Assembly (NCBI GenBank): GCA_937952895.1
Contig: CALFYC010000223.1
Span: 1 to 43,588 of the forward strand
Reading direction: 5' to 3'
Source: an uncultured Neisseriaceae bacterium
Lineage (GTDB): Bacteria > Pseudomonadota > Gammaproteobacteria > Burkholderiales > UBA11063
DNA: 43,588 nucleotides
Shown here: piece after piece, positions 27,646 through 35,350 of the stretch
Numbering within the stretch: position 1 is the stretch's first letter
Layout of the letters: every line of letters starts with the position of its first letter
Made by a program: the position numbers and the translations under genes
Notes under the pieces: model-generated
Database searches by the model: none
What the model saw: only the letters and a program-made list of their open reading frames with translations
Told to the model about the DNA's origin: nothing

Positions 27646-30600
27646 TACGCACCTATTAATATATTTGTATTATTATTTTGACTTCTATGAAATCTAACTT
27701 CGTCTGCTGATATTCCCCTGTGATATAGTTCTGATTTTATAATTGCAGACTGAAGTTTTTCTTGTCTTATTCCAGACTTTATTTCCTCTATACTATTCAC
27801 TACCTGTGTTTCATTATCCAATGCAACTAATCTTCTTAGTCTTTCTTCGTCACCCTCCCAGAAGCCATATCTTCTGACATCCTCTTTTCCTAAAGTTAGT
27901 GTTTTTAATTTAATATCATTAATTTCAATTCTTGGATCCCATCCATAAAAGTTGCTATCTGGCATACCAGTTGTACTTTTTATATACTCTTCTGCTTTTA
28001 TATCAGATAGATATTCCTGGAAGGTTGAATCTTTATTATTGCCAGATAAATATTTTGCATATGCTGCCTTGTTATTGGATATTAAATCATCAAGTTCTGT
28101 GTCAACAATATCCCTTATTGCTACTGCCTGGTCTTCTGGATTATCATTTTGAATTAATGCATCTTTTCTTTTCCATAGTTTACTGTAAAGGTCTGCCAAT
28201 TCTGGTGATTGCATGTTTATGACAGCAACCCTATCTTCTTCCGAGGTCATATTTGAAAACGCACCAAAGTATGGTTTCTCATTATCTGGTAGTGCAATAT
28301 AAGCTCTTGTAACCTCCATATTTTCATCTAGCCCAGTATTTAAAGAACCTATTATGGTTGATTCATATTTTCTCTTATAATTATTAGCAGATTCCAAGTC
28401 TTGACTTTTTAATGCTTCTTTGTATAGCTTTCTGTATTTTATATATTCTAGTTTGTCAAAATACTCGTCAATGCCTCTTCTGTCTAGTGTTTCTTCTGGT
28501 ATATTTTCCGATATTAAAGCATCATTAATTGTTGGCTTGATAAAGTCAGAATATGGACTTGTCCACATGGCATTATCGCCACCATATATTTGTGTTTTTT
28601 CATAATCTTCAACTGCTGTTCTTTGGTGTATAAATTTAGCAGATGGTCTAAAGAATGTTAATGATTCTGTTGGCGATTCTGATAGTGATGTTATCATTTT
28701 CCAATATTTTGAAACAGATGAACCAATAAGACCATTATCTCCTTCTGGGGCTGTGTAGAAATCCTTAGCAATTGACTTCTTAGATAGCTTATCTATTGTG
28801 TCTAGGTATATATCTTTTTCATAATCTGTTAACTGATTATTTGCATATCTTGAATCCATTATATCTTTGTATTGATAGTATTCATCACTTCCAACTGCTA
28901 CGTCTGATAATATTTTAAACCTTTGTATATATGAATAATCTTCTGGATTAATATCTTTTAATTCTGGATTTATTGCAGCATATCCAGCGCCTGGCAGTCT
29001 ATAATATCCTTTTTCTATTTTTTGATATGGATCACCAGAAGAAAAATCTATATAAAAGTTATCAATATCATGTGGCAACCACGTATTATGCGTGGCAAAT
29101 AGCGATACGCAAAATGTATGATTACCCGATACTTCTTGCGCATATATATCTACTTCTTCATCTGAGACTAGTACGCTTTTTACTCTAATATAAACATACT
29201 TACCATCTGTCCATGAGTGTTTCATATTTTTGAGATATGTTTTGTTATGCACTACATATCCAAATTCCGATGCAATCCTTGCACACTCAGAGCCATTAAC
29301 CGATACATGTATAGCTTTTATTGAATTATCAATTTTTCTTTCTGCAGTAACACTTGCACTTACACTGTAAATATCTATAAATAAATTTCTAGTCTGATAC
29401 GCAAGATTTTCTGACACAGTGTGTAGGCCAAGTTTTACTCTTTCGTCACTTGTTTTTATATAATATCCATCGCCATCTATTAGGCCTTTTAATAGCATCA
29501 TCATTGCTTTTTTAGAATTTGAATGGTCAATTATGTATTTATCAAAAACCTTGTTATGAGCTTTACCAGGTATCAATGATGTCAAGATAGATCTTAATGG
29601 ATTTGCGTAAAATATATAATTTTTACCCCCAGGTAAAACTATTTGTTTGCTATATTTAACATTATATTTTTCGAATATTCTCTCTATTGCTACATCCCAT
29701 TTATCCAATATAGCACCTGATAGTTTTATACCATTGTTCTTAGATGATTTAGAACCTTCTGCGGCATAAACTCCAAATAGATAAAATAAATCTATATCAT
29801 CCCAAAATCTTTTTATTTTTGTATTTTTTTTATGCACATCTGTTCCGTAGTATATGTATGTATCATCAAAGTCTCTATGATCTGTAGATAATTCTACTAA
29901 ATCTATCAACTTGTCTTTCTCTGCATATTTGGTTATTGGATACGCAACATAATCGTTTTTATTCACATCCTCTGCATTTACATAGCCCTTGCCGTATATA
30001 AGAATTGGGTGATTCCAAGAAAATTTAAAATTATATAAATTTGTTCCATACACTTTTAATTCCACAGACTTGTTAGTTTTAAACACACCAATATTGGTTA
30101 CAATCTCTGTAGACCCAGTATCACTTATCACCATGTCTCCAATTTTTAAATTTTCTACCTTAACTAGCGTATTACCTTCCAATACAACTTCTGTGCCCTT
30201 TAGCAAACATGGCATTTGGTTTCTTAATGGGTTTGCCCTGTCTAATACTGAACCTGCGTTTGTTGGTATGAATCTTCTTAAGGATTCACCAGCTAGGCCA
30301 GCACCACCAATATTTGCCTCTATAATGCCTCTTGCACTATTGTTCATCTCTCCAGATACACCCAATTGCAATCCTGGATCTCCAGCACCAGTATGAAGCT
30401 CATCTGATGCCATAGATACCATCCATCCCTTTAATCCTGCAAAGTCTGTTAGTGCAGAATACGCAGTATTGGCTAATTCTGATTTTGTATTTAGTTTTGC
30501 AGCTTCTGGGGCTAACATCATGCCAGAGTCAATTAGTGACTGTTCTGATTCTTTTATCTGCTGTTTTAACTCAACTCCATCATTAGACTCTAAATCTCCA

Positions 30601-32435
30601 GATTCAATATATTCCTCAAGTCTTTCATTTACTATAGTTGGTTTTATTAGCGACCCAAGTGTTGCCTGAAATAATTTTCCAAACACACTACCATATGAAA
30701 CCTCCATTCCCCATGTAGCATATGGAGATTGATCTTGATTTCTTTCTTCAAGTCTGTATGGATTTCTTAAATAGTCAAATGGGTTTAATACTGGATTTAA
30801 TTCATCTTTTGTGGACTGATCGCCATACTTACCAATATCTTCCGCATCGTTCATTAATTGAGCATACCAAGACTTAGTGAAGTATTTTATCTTTCCACCT
30901 TCCCATTCCGATCCACCAGAGCCCCAAAATCTTGTAGATCTAATTTCAACATCTTCTTCGCCAGAATATTTCTTTCTTAATTCTTCAGATGACTCACCTA
31001 TTAATGCCCCTGGTAAAAATGGTAACACTGGTATACTGGCCAATACTGCGCCTATTGAGGCAAATCTGCCAACTCTGTTCATTGCTGGAGGCTTAACATT
31101 GGTGCTACCAACAAGTGAGTTTAGAACTGCGCTACTCTTCTCAAGAGAGGCATCAATATCCGCTGATGCAACTCCATCTGTTATGGCATTCTTTACTCTT
31201 GTAAAATACCCTATATTTGCACCAAGTAACGCACCAGCCAATGGAAATCCAGCAAGTGTTGATAGTGATGTTGATTCTTCTGCCAGTTCTTCTTGTTTGG
31301 CTTTATATTCTTGAAAGTTGTCTGACCACATTGATGCTATGCCAATTCTGGCATTAACGTAGCCAGTAGCAACACCTTCCATTATTCCTTCTGAAAATGG
31401 CGATTCGTCTGGTGATATTGTTCTTATAGCCTTGTCTGCATAGTTGTATGCTATTGCTCCAGCAATAGTTAATCCAGCTATATTTTTACCCATGTTATAA
31501 AACATTCTTGGCACTGATTGTGTATAGTCACCACCAGCACCAGCACCTAGGTATAATCTATCTCTTAAGTGTTCAAATATTCCATATTTTTCATTAAGTC
31601 CAGTTTTGTCTACAACCTCTGCCAATATGTCAAGAGGCCTATCGAATAATTTGAATCCAGGCTCAACAGCCAATCTGCCATATGCTCTGGCCCATTTGAC
31701 TGCAAGATCTACCTCGGACTTTCCAGCTATTATACCTATTCCGCCCTTGTCTGACAGTGCAGATCTTATGAAGCCCTGTTTGTCTTTTGCTCCATATATA
31801 TTTCTAAACTTTTCATATATCCTGTTTAAAAACGGATGAGTAGCATCATCTGCACTATCTGCACTTGGAGCAAGATTAACCATCTTTACATTATCAAGTA
31901 AGACTTGATCGTTTAACGTTAATAATTTTCCGTTTTGTATTTTACCGCCATTATCAAATAGGTCTGATATATGATCTTGAGCTGCAGATGGATTATTCTC
32001 GGATATTAAATTTTTTATATATGTCTGGTCTAATAATAATTGCTCATTGCTAAGGAAGACTGTTTTTAAATTTGAATTTGGAATTGTATATGGTGATATA
32101 AAGCTTGAAACGTGAAATGTTCTTAATATCTTAAGTGGAGAAACTTCTTCAAGTGTTTTGGAGAAATCTAATGCTATGTCACCAAGAGTGATATTCTTTT
32201 TGATTTTAATATCTTGATACTTGAAGTTATTAAATCTGAAATAGTCATTTGTTGTGTTTAGCTTAAAGACTCTATTTGCTACATTTTGTCCAGCATCTGT
32301 TTTTAATAAATAGTTTGCACCAGACAAAACACCAGCGCCAATACCAACATTTAATATTGCATTGTTTTGATTTTTATTTCTTTCTTCTTCAAAATGTTGA
32401 TATGTGTTTACTGAAGATGTGCCTATTACTGCCAT
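27645..32435 (-). CDS. Giant tail-internal protein interrupted by an intein, tape-measure candidate (1596 aa)
   Basis: The 1596-residue precursor leaves 1221 residues after intein removal. Several Gly/Ala-rich hydrophobic segments are visible, at about residues 26-44, 315-335, 395-415 and 465-488, a usual feature of tape-measure proteins that later act at the host membrane. The intein sits after NPLRNQMP (residue 742), and the chain resumes TWLPHDIDNFYIDF with RLPGAGYAA soon after. This Pro/Trp/Gly-rich block looks strongly conserved in style and is a typical intein target. The rest is helical. It directly follows the two putative tail chaperones, where a tape-measure gene is expected. The role is inferred from position and hydrophobic pattern. 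Confidence 0.82.
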   Translation of the reverse strand: MAVIGTSSVNTYQHFEEERNKNQNNAILNVGIGAGVLSGANYLLKTDAGQNVANRVFKLNTTNDYFRFNNFKYQDIKIKKNITLGDIALDFSKTLEEVSPLKILRTFHVSSFISPYTIPNSNLKTVFLSNEQLLLDQTYIKNLISENNPSAAQDHISDLFDNGGKIQNGKLLTLNDQVLLDNVKMVNLAPSADSADDATHPFLNRIYEKFRNIYGAKDKQGFIRSALSDKGGIGIIAGKSEVDLAVKWARAYGRLAVEPGFKLFDRPLDILAEVVDKTGLNEKYGIFEHLRDRLYLGAGAGGDYTQSVPRMFYNMGKNIAGLTIAGAIAYNYADKAIRTISPDESPFSEGIMEGVATGYVNARIGIASMWSDNFQEYKAKQEELAEESTSLSTLAGFPLAGALLGANIGYFTRVKNAITDGVASADIDASLEKSSAVLNSLVGSTNVKPPAMNRVGRFASIGAVLASIPVLPFLPGALIGESSEELRKKYSGEEDVEIRSTRFWGSGGSEWEGGKIKYFTKSWYAQLMNDAEDIGKYGDQSTKDELNPVLNPFDYLRNPYRLEERNQDQSPYATWGMEVSYGSVFGKLFQATLGSLIKPTIVNERLEEYIESGDLESNDGVELKQQIKESEQSLIDSGMMLAPEAAKLNTKSELANTAYSALTDFAGLKGWMVSMASDELHTGAGDPGLQLGVSGEMNNSARGIIEANIGGAGLAGESLRRFIPTNAGSVLDRANPLRNQMPCLLKGTEVVLEGNTLVKVENLKIGDMVISDTGSTEIVTNIGVFKTNKSVELKVYGTNLYNFKFSWNHPILIYGKGYVNAEDVNKNDYVAYPITKYAEKDKLIDLVELSTDHRDFDDTYIYYGTDVHKKNTKIKRFWDDIDLFYLFGVYAAEGSKSSKNNGIKLSGAILDKWDVAIERIFEKYNVKYSKQIVLPGGKNYIFYANPLRSILTSLIPGKAHNKVFDKYIIDHSNSKKAMMMLLKGLIDGDGYYIKTSDERVKLGLHTVSENLAYQTRNLFIDIYSVSASVTAERKIDNSIKAIHVSVNGSECARIASEFGYVVHNKTYLKNMKHSWTDGKYVYIRVKSVLVSDEEVDIYAQEVSGNHTFCVSLFATHNTWLPHDIDNFYIDFSSGDPYQKIEKGYYRLPGAGYAAINPELKDINPEDYSYIQRFKILSDVAVGSDEYYQYKDIMDSRYANNQLTDYEKDIYLDTIDKLSKKSIAKDFYTAPEGDNGLIGSSVSKYWKMITSLSESPTESLTFFRPSAKFIHQRTAVEDYEKTQIYGGDNAMWTSPYSDFIKPTINDALISENIPEETLDRRGIDEYFDKLEYIKYRKLYKEALKSQDLESANNYKRKYESTIIGSLNTGLDENMEVTRAYIALPDNEKPYFGAFSNMTSEEDRVAVINMQSPELADLYSKLWKRKDALIQNDNPEDQAVAIRDIVDTELDDLISNNKAAYAKYLSGNNKDSTFQEYLSDIKAEEYIKSTTGMPDSNFYGWDPRIEINDIKLKTLTLGKEDVRRYGFWEGDEERLRRLVALDNETQVVNSIEEIKSGIRQEKLQSAIIKSELYHRGISADEVRFHRSQNNNTNILIGA
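29085..30209 (-). mobile_element. Intein with LAGLIDADG homing endonuclease in the 1596-aa gene (375 aa)
   Basis: This in-frame insertion covers precursor residues 743-1117. Block A starts with Cys1 (CLLKGTEVVLEG), block B is SWNHPI near residues 64-69, and block F is VDIYAQEVSGNHTFCV. It ends in FATHN with the standard His-Asn pair, followed by Thr as the +1 extein residue. The endonuclease motifs are LFYLFGVYAAEG (Glu151) and LLKGLIDGDG (Asp247), both with the acidic residue present. Predicted splicing joins NPLRNQMP to TWLPHDID. All splicing and nuclease motifs look intact, so the element is probably active. Confidence 0.95.
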
Positions 32436-32950
32436 TATTCTTCTTTTTCCGCTGGAGGTTTAACTTCTTCTGGGAATGTTTCTATGCATATAGTATATCT
32501 TTTTAGTAATTCATTAATTGGTAGTTTCTTAACAACATCGAATGGCGTAGCCATAAATCTTGATACTATGGCCTGTATTGAGTCGTATAATCCTATTTGC
32601 TGCCTTATTTGATTTATTGCACCTATTGGATCAGATATCATACTGATGCTTTTAAGTCTAATTGATTGCGATATTATTGATATAACACCAGCCTCGATTT
32701 CGTCCCAATTCACACTATCAGTTATACCAAGAAAAGAATGGAAGGTTAAATTTACTATTTCTTCGTCTATTGTGCTACTTTCCAATGCCGTTTCATTGCT
32801 AAATGAAGAAAGACGTTCCAACTCTGAAACGGTCAGCAGTCTTGCTATACAAACAGGTTCATTGTAAATTTTATTATTTATTGAAACCTGTAATCCGCTT
32901 AGTGTTATTGCTATGCCATTTTCACCGCATTGAAAAATATTATCATTCAT
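32435..32950 (-). CDS. Probable tail assembly chaperone (171 aa)
   Basis: The 171-residue, mainly helical protein ends in a charged proline-rich tail (FPEEVKPPAEKEE). It is the second of two small genes between the tube-like genes and the giant tape-measure candidates. In most long-tailed phages that place is held by the tail chaperone pair that coats the tape measure during assembly. Hallmark helices (ISIISQSIRL, IQAIVSRFMATPFDVVKKL) fit such a role. The chaperone function is inferred from position and size. I saw no slippery heptamer linking it to the upstream gene; the two simply abut as TAATG. Confidence 0.68.
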   Translation of the reverse strand: MNDNIFQCGENGIAITLSGLQVSINNKIYNEPVCIARLLTVSELERLSSFSNETALESSTIDEEIVNLTFHSFLGITDSVNWDEIEAGVISIISQSIRLKSISMISDPIGAINQIRQQIGLYDSIQAIVSRFMATPFDVVKKLPINELLKRYTICIETFPEEVKPPAEKEE

Positions 32951-33354
32951 TATATTACCTTAATCAAACTTAACGCATATTGGTCAGAAACAAATCCAGA
33001 TTTAAATAATATTTGTTTTGCTAATGTCGGTATTGTACCAGCATCACTAGATGCTATTGCTTCTACAGTTACTTGCGGCCAGAGTACACATTTTCTTACT
33101 ATTGCTTCTTCATATGCGGATTGTATTTTTACAACGCCAGAATTGACAAGCTGTTTGTATTCAGTCCTATTTAAGGTTCTCCACACATACATATCCTCCT
33201 CACCGAGAATTGAAGATACAAAAAACTTACCATATGTTGCTTTCCATGCTTCAAGAATTGCCTCATCTGGACCGTTTTCATAGTCTGCAAATTCATTTGC
33301 AAGAGATTGTATTGTGCTGCTGTCTATAATTGTTTCATTTTCTTGATTGCTCAT
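32950..33354 (-). CDS. Probable tail assembly chaperone (134 aa)
   Basis: The 134-residue protein is acidic at the N-terminus. Its core AILEAWKATYGKFFVSSI ... YVWRTLNRTEYKQLV ... EEAIVRKCVLWP is a pattern often seen in tail chaperones of large contractile phages. It overlaps the preceding tube-paralogue gene by 20 bases. It is followed by the second chaperone candidate with a 1-base overlap. Family membership is inferred; the motif spacing (a WK..YG helix, then R.EYK, then E.IV..C) is what I used. Confidence 0.7.
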   Translation of the reverse strand: MSNQENETIIDSSTIQSLANEFADYENGPDEAILEAWKATYGKFFVSSILGEEDMYVWRTLNRTEYKQLVNSGVVKIQSAYEEAIVRKCVLWPQVTVEAIASSDAGTIPTLAKQILFKSGFVSDQYALSLIKVI

Positions 33355-33967
33355 TTATTACTTGTCCTATAAAGCGATATCTTCTTATTAGTTGAGATTC
33401 ATCATTGACTGATGATGAAATGTCAGAGCTTATTATTCTGCAGTTAACTACTTCTATAATTGAACTCATGCCATCTTCTTTTAATTCGTTAGAATTATTA
33501 AAGTGTATTTGTATATTAAATCCAGACTTAAGATAAGAAATTCCATTTGCGGAGGCAGATGATTTATTAAAACTATCCAATCCTATTCCAGACTTAACCA
33601 ATGGGTTGTCTTTTATGTTTTGTTTTAGTTGCTCTATATCTGCAACACTCATTGATACTAATGTGTTTTGATTCTGAAGTGCATTTGCACTTATGTTTGA
33701 TGTGTTTCCAAGTTCTATTTTCTTTTCTAGGGAATTGATAGCGTTTGTAAGATATGCTGAGTGCGTAAAATTGATATCTAATAATCCATTGACGATATAA
33801 TTTCCACGAGTTGTAAATCCAAATAAACTGCTTCCAAGTCCATATACTGGATATGAATTTAATTCTTCGGATATCATGATTCCGTTCATCTTATCTACTA
33901 AAATATTATTATTGTTCTTAGACAAATAAACATTACAGTCTGATGCTGTGTAGTATTGATTATACAT
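33335..33967 (-). CDS. Tail-tube paralogue, third copy (210 aa)
   Basis: I choose ATG 33967 over the upstream TTG at 33979: it leaves a 4-base gap after the upstream stop and has a GGA 9-10 bases ahead. The 210-residue protein carries the tube-like signature ELNSYPVYGLGSS, FTTRGNYIVNG and then an INF strand. This parallels YPVYTMGS/ARGKRLITG in the tube protein. A helical Asn/Gln-rich segment is inserted in the middle. Together with the 219-aa gene it suggests specialised tube-fold proteins, as T4 uses gp19, gp48 and gp54 (tube, tube cap, baseplate junction). The exact role is inferred. Confidence 0.72.
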   Translation of the reverse strand: MYNQYYTASDCNVYLSKNNNNILVDKMNGIMISEELNSYPVYGLGSSLFGFTTRGNYIVNGLLDINFTHSAYLTNAINSLEKKIELGNTSNISANALQNQNTLVSMSVADIEQLKQNIKDNPLVKSGIGLDSFNKSSASANGISYLKSGFNIQIHFNNSNELKEDGMSSIIEVVNCRIISSDISSSVNDESQLIRRYRFIGQVINEQSRK

Positions 33968-33971
33968 TGCT

Positions 33972-34631
33972 TTATCCAAGTAATAAAGATGTAGCAGTCG
34001 CTATTGAGTTTTTACTGCCACTTACCTTTGCAGATTCTTTTGTTTCATGCATAGATTTAACACTTCTTGCTATGTATGATATTGTTGTTTCAGTTATAAT
34101 ATCATTAATAGATGCAACTTGTCCGTTATTAATAAATGTTGCATCGTATATAACTTCCATATGTGTTTTACCTGAATACTCATTTGTATATATTATATTT
34201 ATATCGCATGAAAGTATATCATCTTTCATTATTGAGTGAATAAGTTTTGAGTTTGATACTGTAGAGATATCTGATATTTTAAAATTATCAATAAGTGTAT
34301 TTCTGATGGTATTTAATGTATTGTTTAATTCGTCATTATCAAATACACCTTTTATTAACGTTCCAGCTACATATTTATTTCCTATTGCAAATCCATCAAT
34401 TAATTTAGAACCCATATTAAATACAGATTGCTTTGATCTGTAAACTGAATAGCTGATTGTTATCATGCTTCCAAAATATATTGGAATTTCTATTATTTGT
34501 CCAAAGCTATTTAATAGATGAAAATTTATAACAATATGTGTTGATGATCCGCCAATACTTTCATATATAGTTGGTCTTGATGCTTCTGTGTTGTTTGACA
34601 AATTTGATATAATTGCTTCTTTAGTTGCCAT
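33972..34631 (-). CDS. Tail-tube paralogue, second copy (219 aa)
   Basis: The frame is open from ATG 34670, but that codon lies in a terminator stem. ATG 34631 has an ideal ribosome site (GGAGAG at 34637-34642, 5 bases upstream), so I start there (MATKEAIISN). The 219-residue protein shares the tube protein's pattern: ITISYSVYRSKQSVFNMGS, a G-containing turn, TLIKGVFDNDEL, and near the end TISYIARSVK. These match MISYKQDREKAPVYTMGS, VFVVFDRDGL and VAFIARSIE in the tube. Likely a tube-terminus or tube-baseplate junction protein (compare T4 gp48/gp54). It overlaps the third copy's TTG start but not the chosen ATG. Confidence 0.76.
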   Translation of the reverse strand: MATKEAIISNLSNNTEASRPTIYESIGGSSTHIVINFHLLNSFGQIIEIPIYFGSMITISYSVYRSKQSVFNMGSKLIDGFAIGNKYVAGTLIKGVFDNDELNNTLNTIRNTLIDNFKISDISTVSNSKLIHSIMKDDILSCDINIIYTNEYSGKTHMEVIYDATFINNGQVASINDIITETTISYIARSVKSMHETKESAKVSGSKNSIATATSLLLG

Positions 34632-34636
34632 GTATG

Positions 34637-34642
34637 CTCTCC
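34637..34642 (-). promoter_or_regulatory. Ribosome binding site that decides the 34631 start
   Basis: On the minus strand GGAGAG ends 5 bases before ATG 34631. The alternative in-frame ATG at 34670 has no such site and is inside the stem of the preceding terminator hairpin. This supports the shorter 219-aa product. Confidence 0.75.
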
Positions 34643-34646
34643 AATA

Positions 34647-34673
34647 AAAATGCCCAGCTATTCTGGGCATTTT
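34647..34673 (-). terminator. Terminator hairpin after the tail tube gene
   Basis: There is an 11-bp perfect inverted repeat (AAAATGCCCAG / CTGGGCATTTT) with a 5-base loop. It begins 18 bases after the tube stop codon. On the minus strand the stem runs into TTTTTATT, so it has the form of an intrinsic terminator. It sits just upstream of the ribosome site of the next gene, so it probably reduces rather than abolishes read-through. This would give the abundant tube protein more mRNA than its downstream paralogue. Confidence 0.8.
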
Positions 34674-34690
34674 ATTATTGTGTTGTTATA

Positions 34691-35311
34691 TTAAACCTGT
34701 GGTTTCCATTGCTCTATGCTTCTAGCAATAAATGCGACCTGTTTTTCAAGAACAAGGTCATCAATAGACATTCCGCCAGCCTCAGTCATTAGCTCAACAC
34801 CTCTAATGATCATTTTTGAAACTCTACCGTATTCATTTGCGCCAACAATTGTAATGTCGAATGGTAACAATTGATCAAGATGGAATGCTGGCACTTTTTC
34901 TGTGAATTTGGCATCTGTGCCATTTTCGCCATCAAGAACACTTACTGTCCCGCCAAGGTTAAGTGCAGCTTGTCTGTTTGCACTGGTAACATTAGGATCC
35001 ACTTTATCAGCAACTGGTAGTTTTCCAGCCATAGCTGCTTCATCTTTACTGATGTGTGGACTTCTGTTTTTGTTTGTATTGTTATTAACAGCTTCTAGTA
35101 ATCCATCTCTGTCAAATACAACAAACACGCATGCGCCAGTAATAAGTCTTTTCCCTCTAGCTATAGTTCTTAGGTCTGGAGAACCCATAGTATAAACTGG
35201 GGCTTTCTCTCTATCCTGCTTGTAAGAGATCATTTGCAATTGTGCAAAAATGGTGTCTCCAAACACTGCATGGATATCCGATCCAGAAAAACTTGTAAAA
35301 GTAGTAGTCAT
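34691..35311 (-). CDS. Tail tube protein (206 aa)
   Basis: The 206-residue protein lies directly after the sheath gene, the standard place for the myovirus tube. It opens TTTFTSFSGSDIHAVFGDTIFAQLQMISY, then has the tube-like REKAPVYTMGSPDLRTIARGKRLITGACVFVVFDRDGL segment. The C-terminal half includes LDQLLPFDITIVGANEYGR and VAFIARSIEQW. Tube subunits stack as hexamers inside the sheath and form the DNA channel. ATG 35311 has a GAGGA site upstream, downstream of the sheath hairpin. The gene has higher G+C and smoother codon use than most neighbours, in line with high expression. Confidence 0.88.
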   Translation of the reverse strand: MTTTFTSFSGSDIHAVFGDTIFAQLQMISYKQDREKAPVYTMGSPDLRTIARGKRLITGACVFVVFDRDGLLEAVNNNTNKNRSPHISKDEAAMAGKLPVADKVDPNVTSANRQAALNLGGTVSVLDGENGTDAKFTEKVPAFHLDQLLPFDITIVGANEYGRVSKMIIRGVELMTEAGGMSIDDLVLEKQVAFIARSIEQWKPQV

Positions 35312-35327
35312 AATTTTATATCCTCAA

Positions 35328-35347
35328 AGAGGGCTTTTACGCCCTCT
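35328..35347 (-). terminator. Hairpin between sheath and tube genes
   Basis: A 7-bp G+C-rich perfect stem (AGAGGGC / GCCCTCT) with a 6-base loop lies 4 bases after the sheath stop. On the minus strand only a short TTTG follows, so it is a weak terminator at best. It may act as an mRNA 3'-end stabiliser, or may tune the sheath:tube ratio. It lies just before the GAGGA ribosome site of the tube gene. Confidence 0.55.
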
Positions 35348-35350
35348 GTA

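Noticed and set aside
29082..29098. Short inverted repeat (CCACG/CGTGG) at the C-terminal intein junction
   Set aside because: The 5-bp stem with a 7-base loop is too short to separate from chance; it could be part of the homing target but nothing shows it.
32930..32975. Programmed frameshift joining the two chaperone candidates
   Set aside because: No slippery heptamer was seen near the junction, and both genes have their own ATG with a TAATG fusion.
33968..33979. TTG start for the third tube paralogue
   Set aside because: ATG 33967 is four codons downstream, follows the upstream stop by 4 bases and has a GGA in range.
34632..34670. N-terminal extension (MPRIAGHFYWRAY) of the second tube paralogue
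   Set aside because: This start lies inside the terminator stem and has no ribosome site. ATG 34631 has GGAGAG at ideal spacing and matches the domain start.
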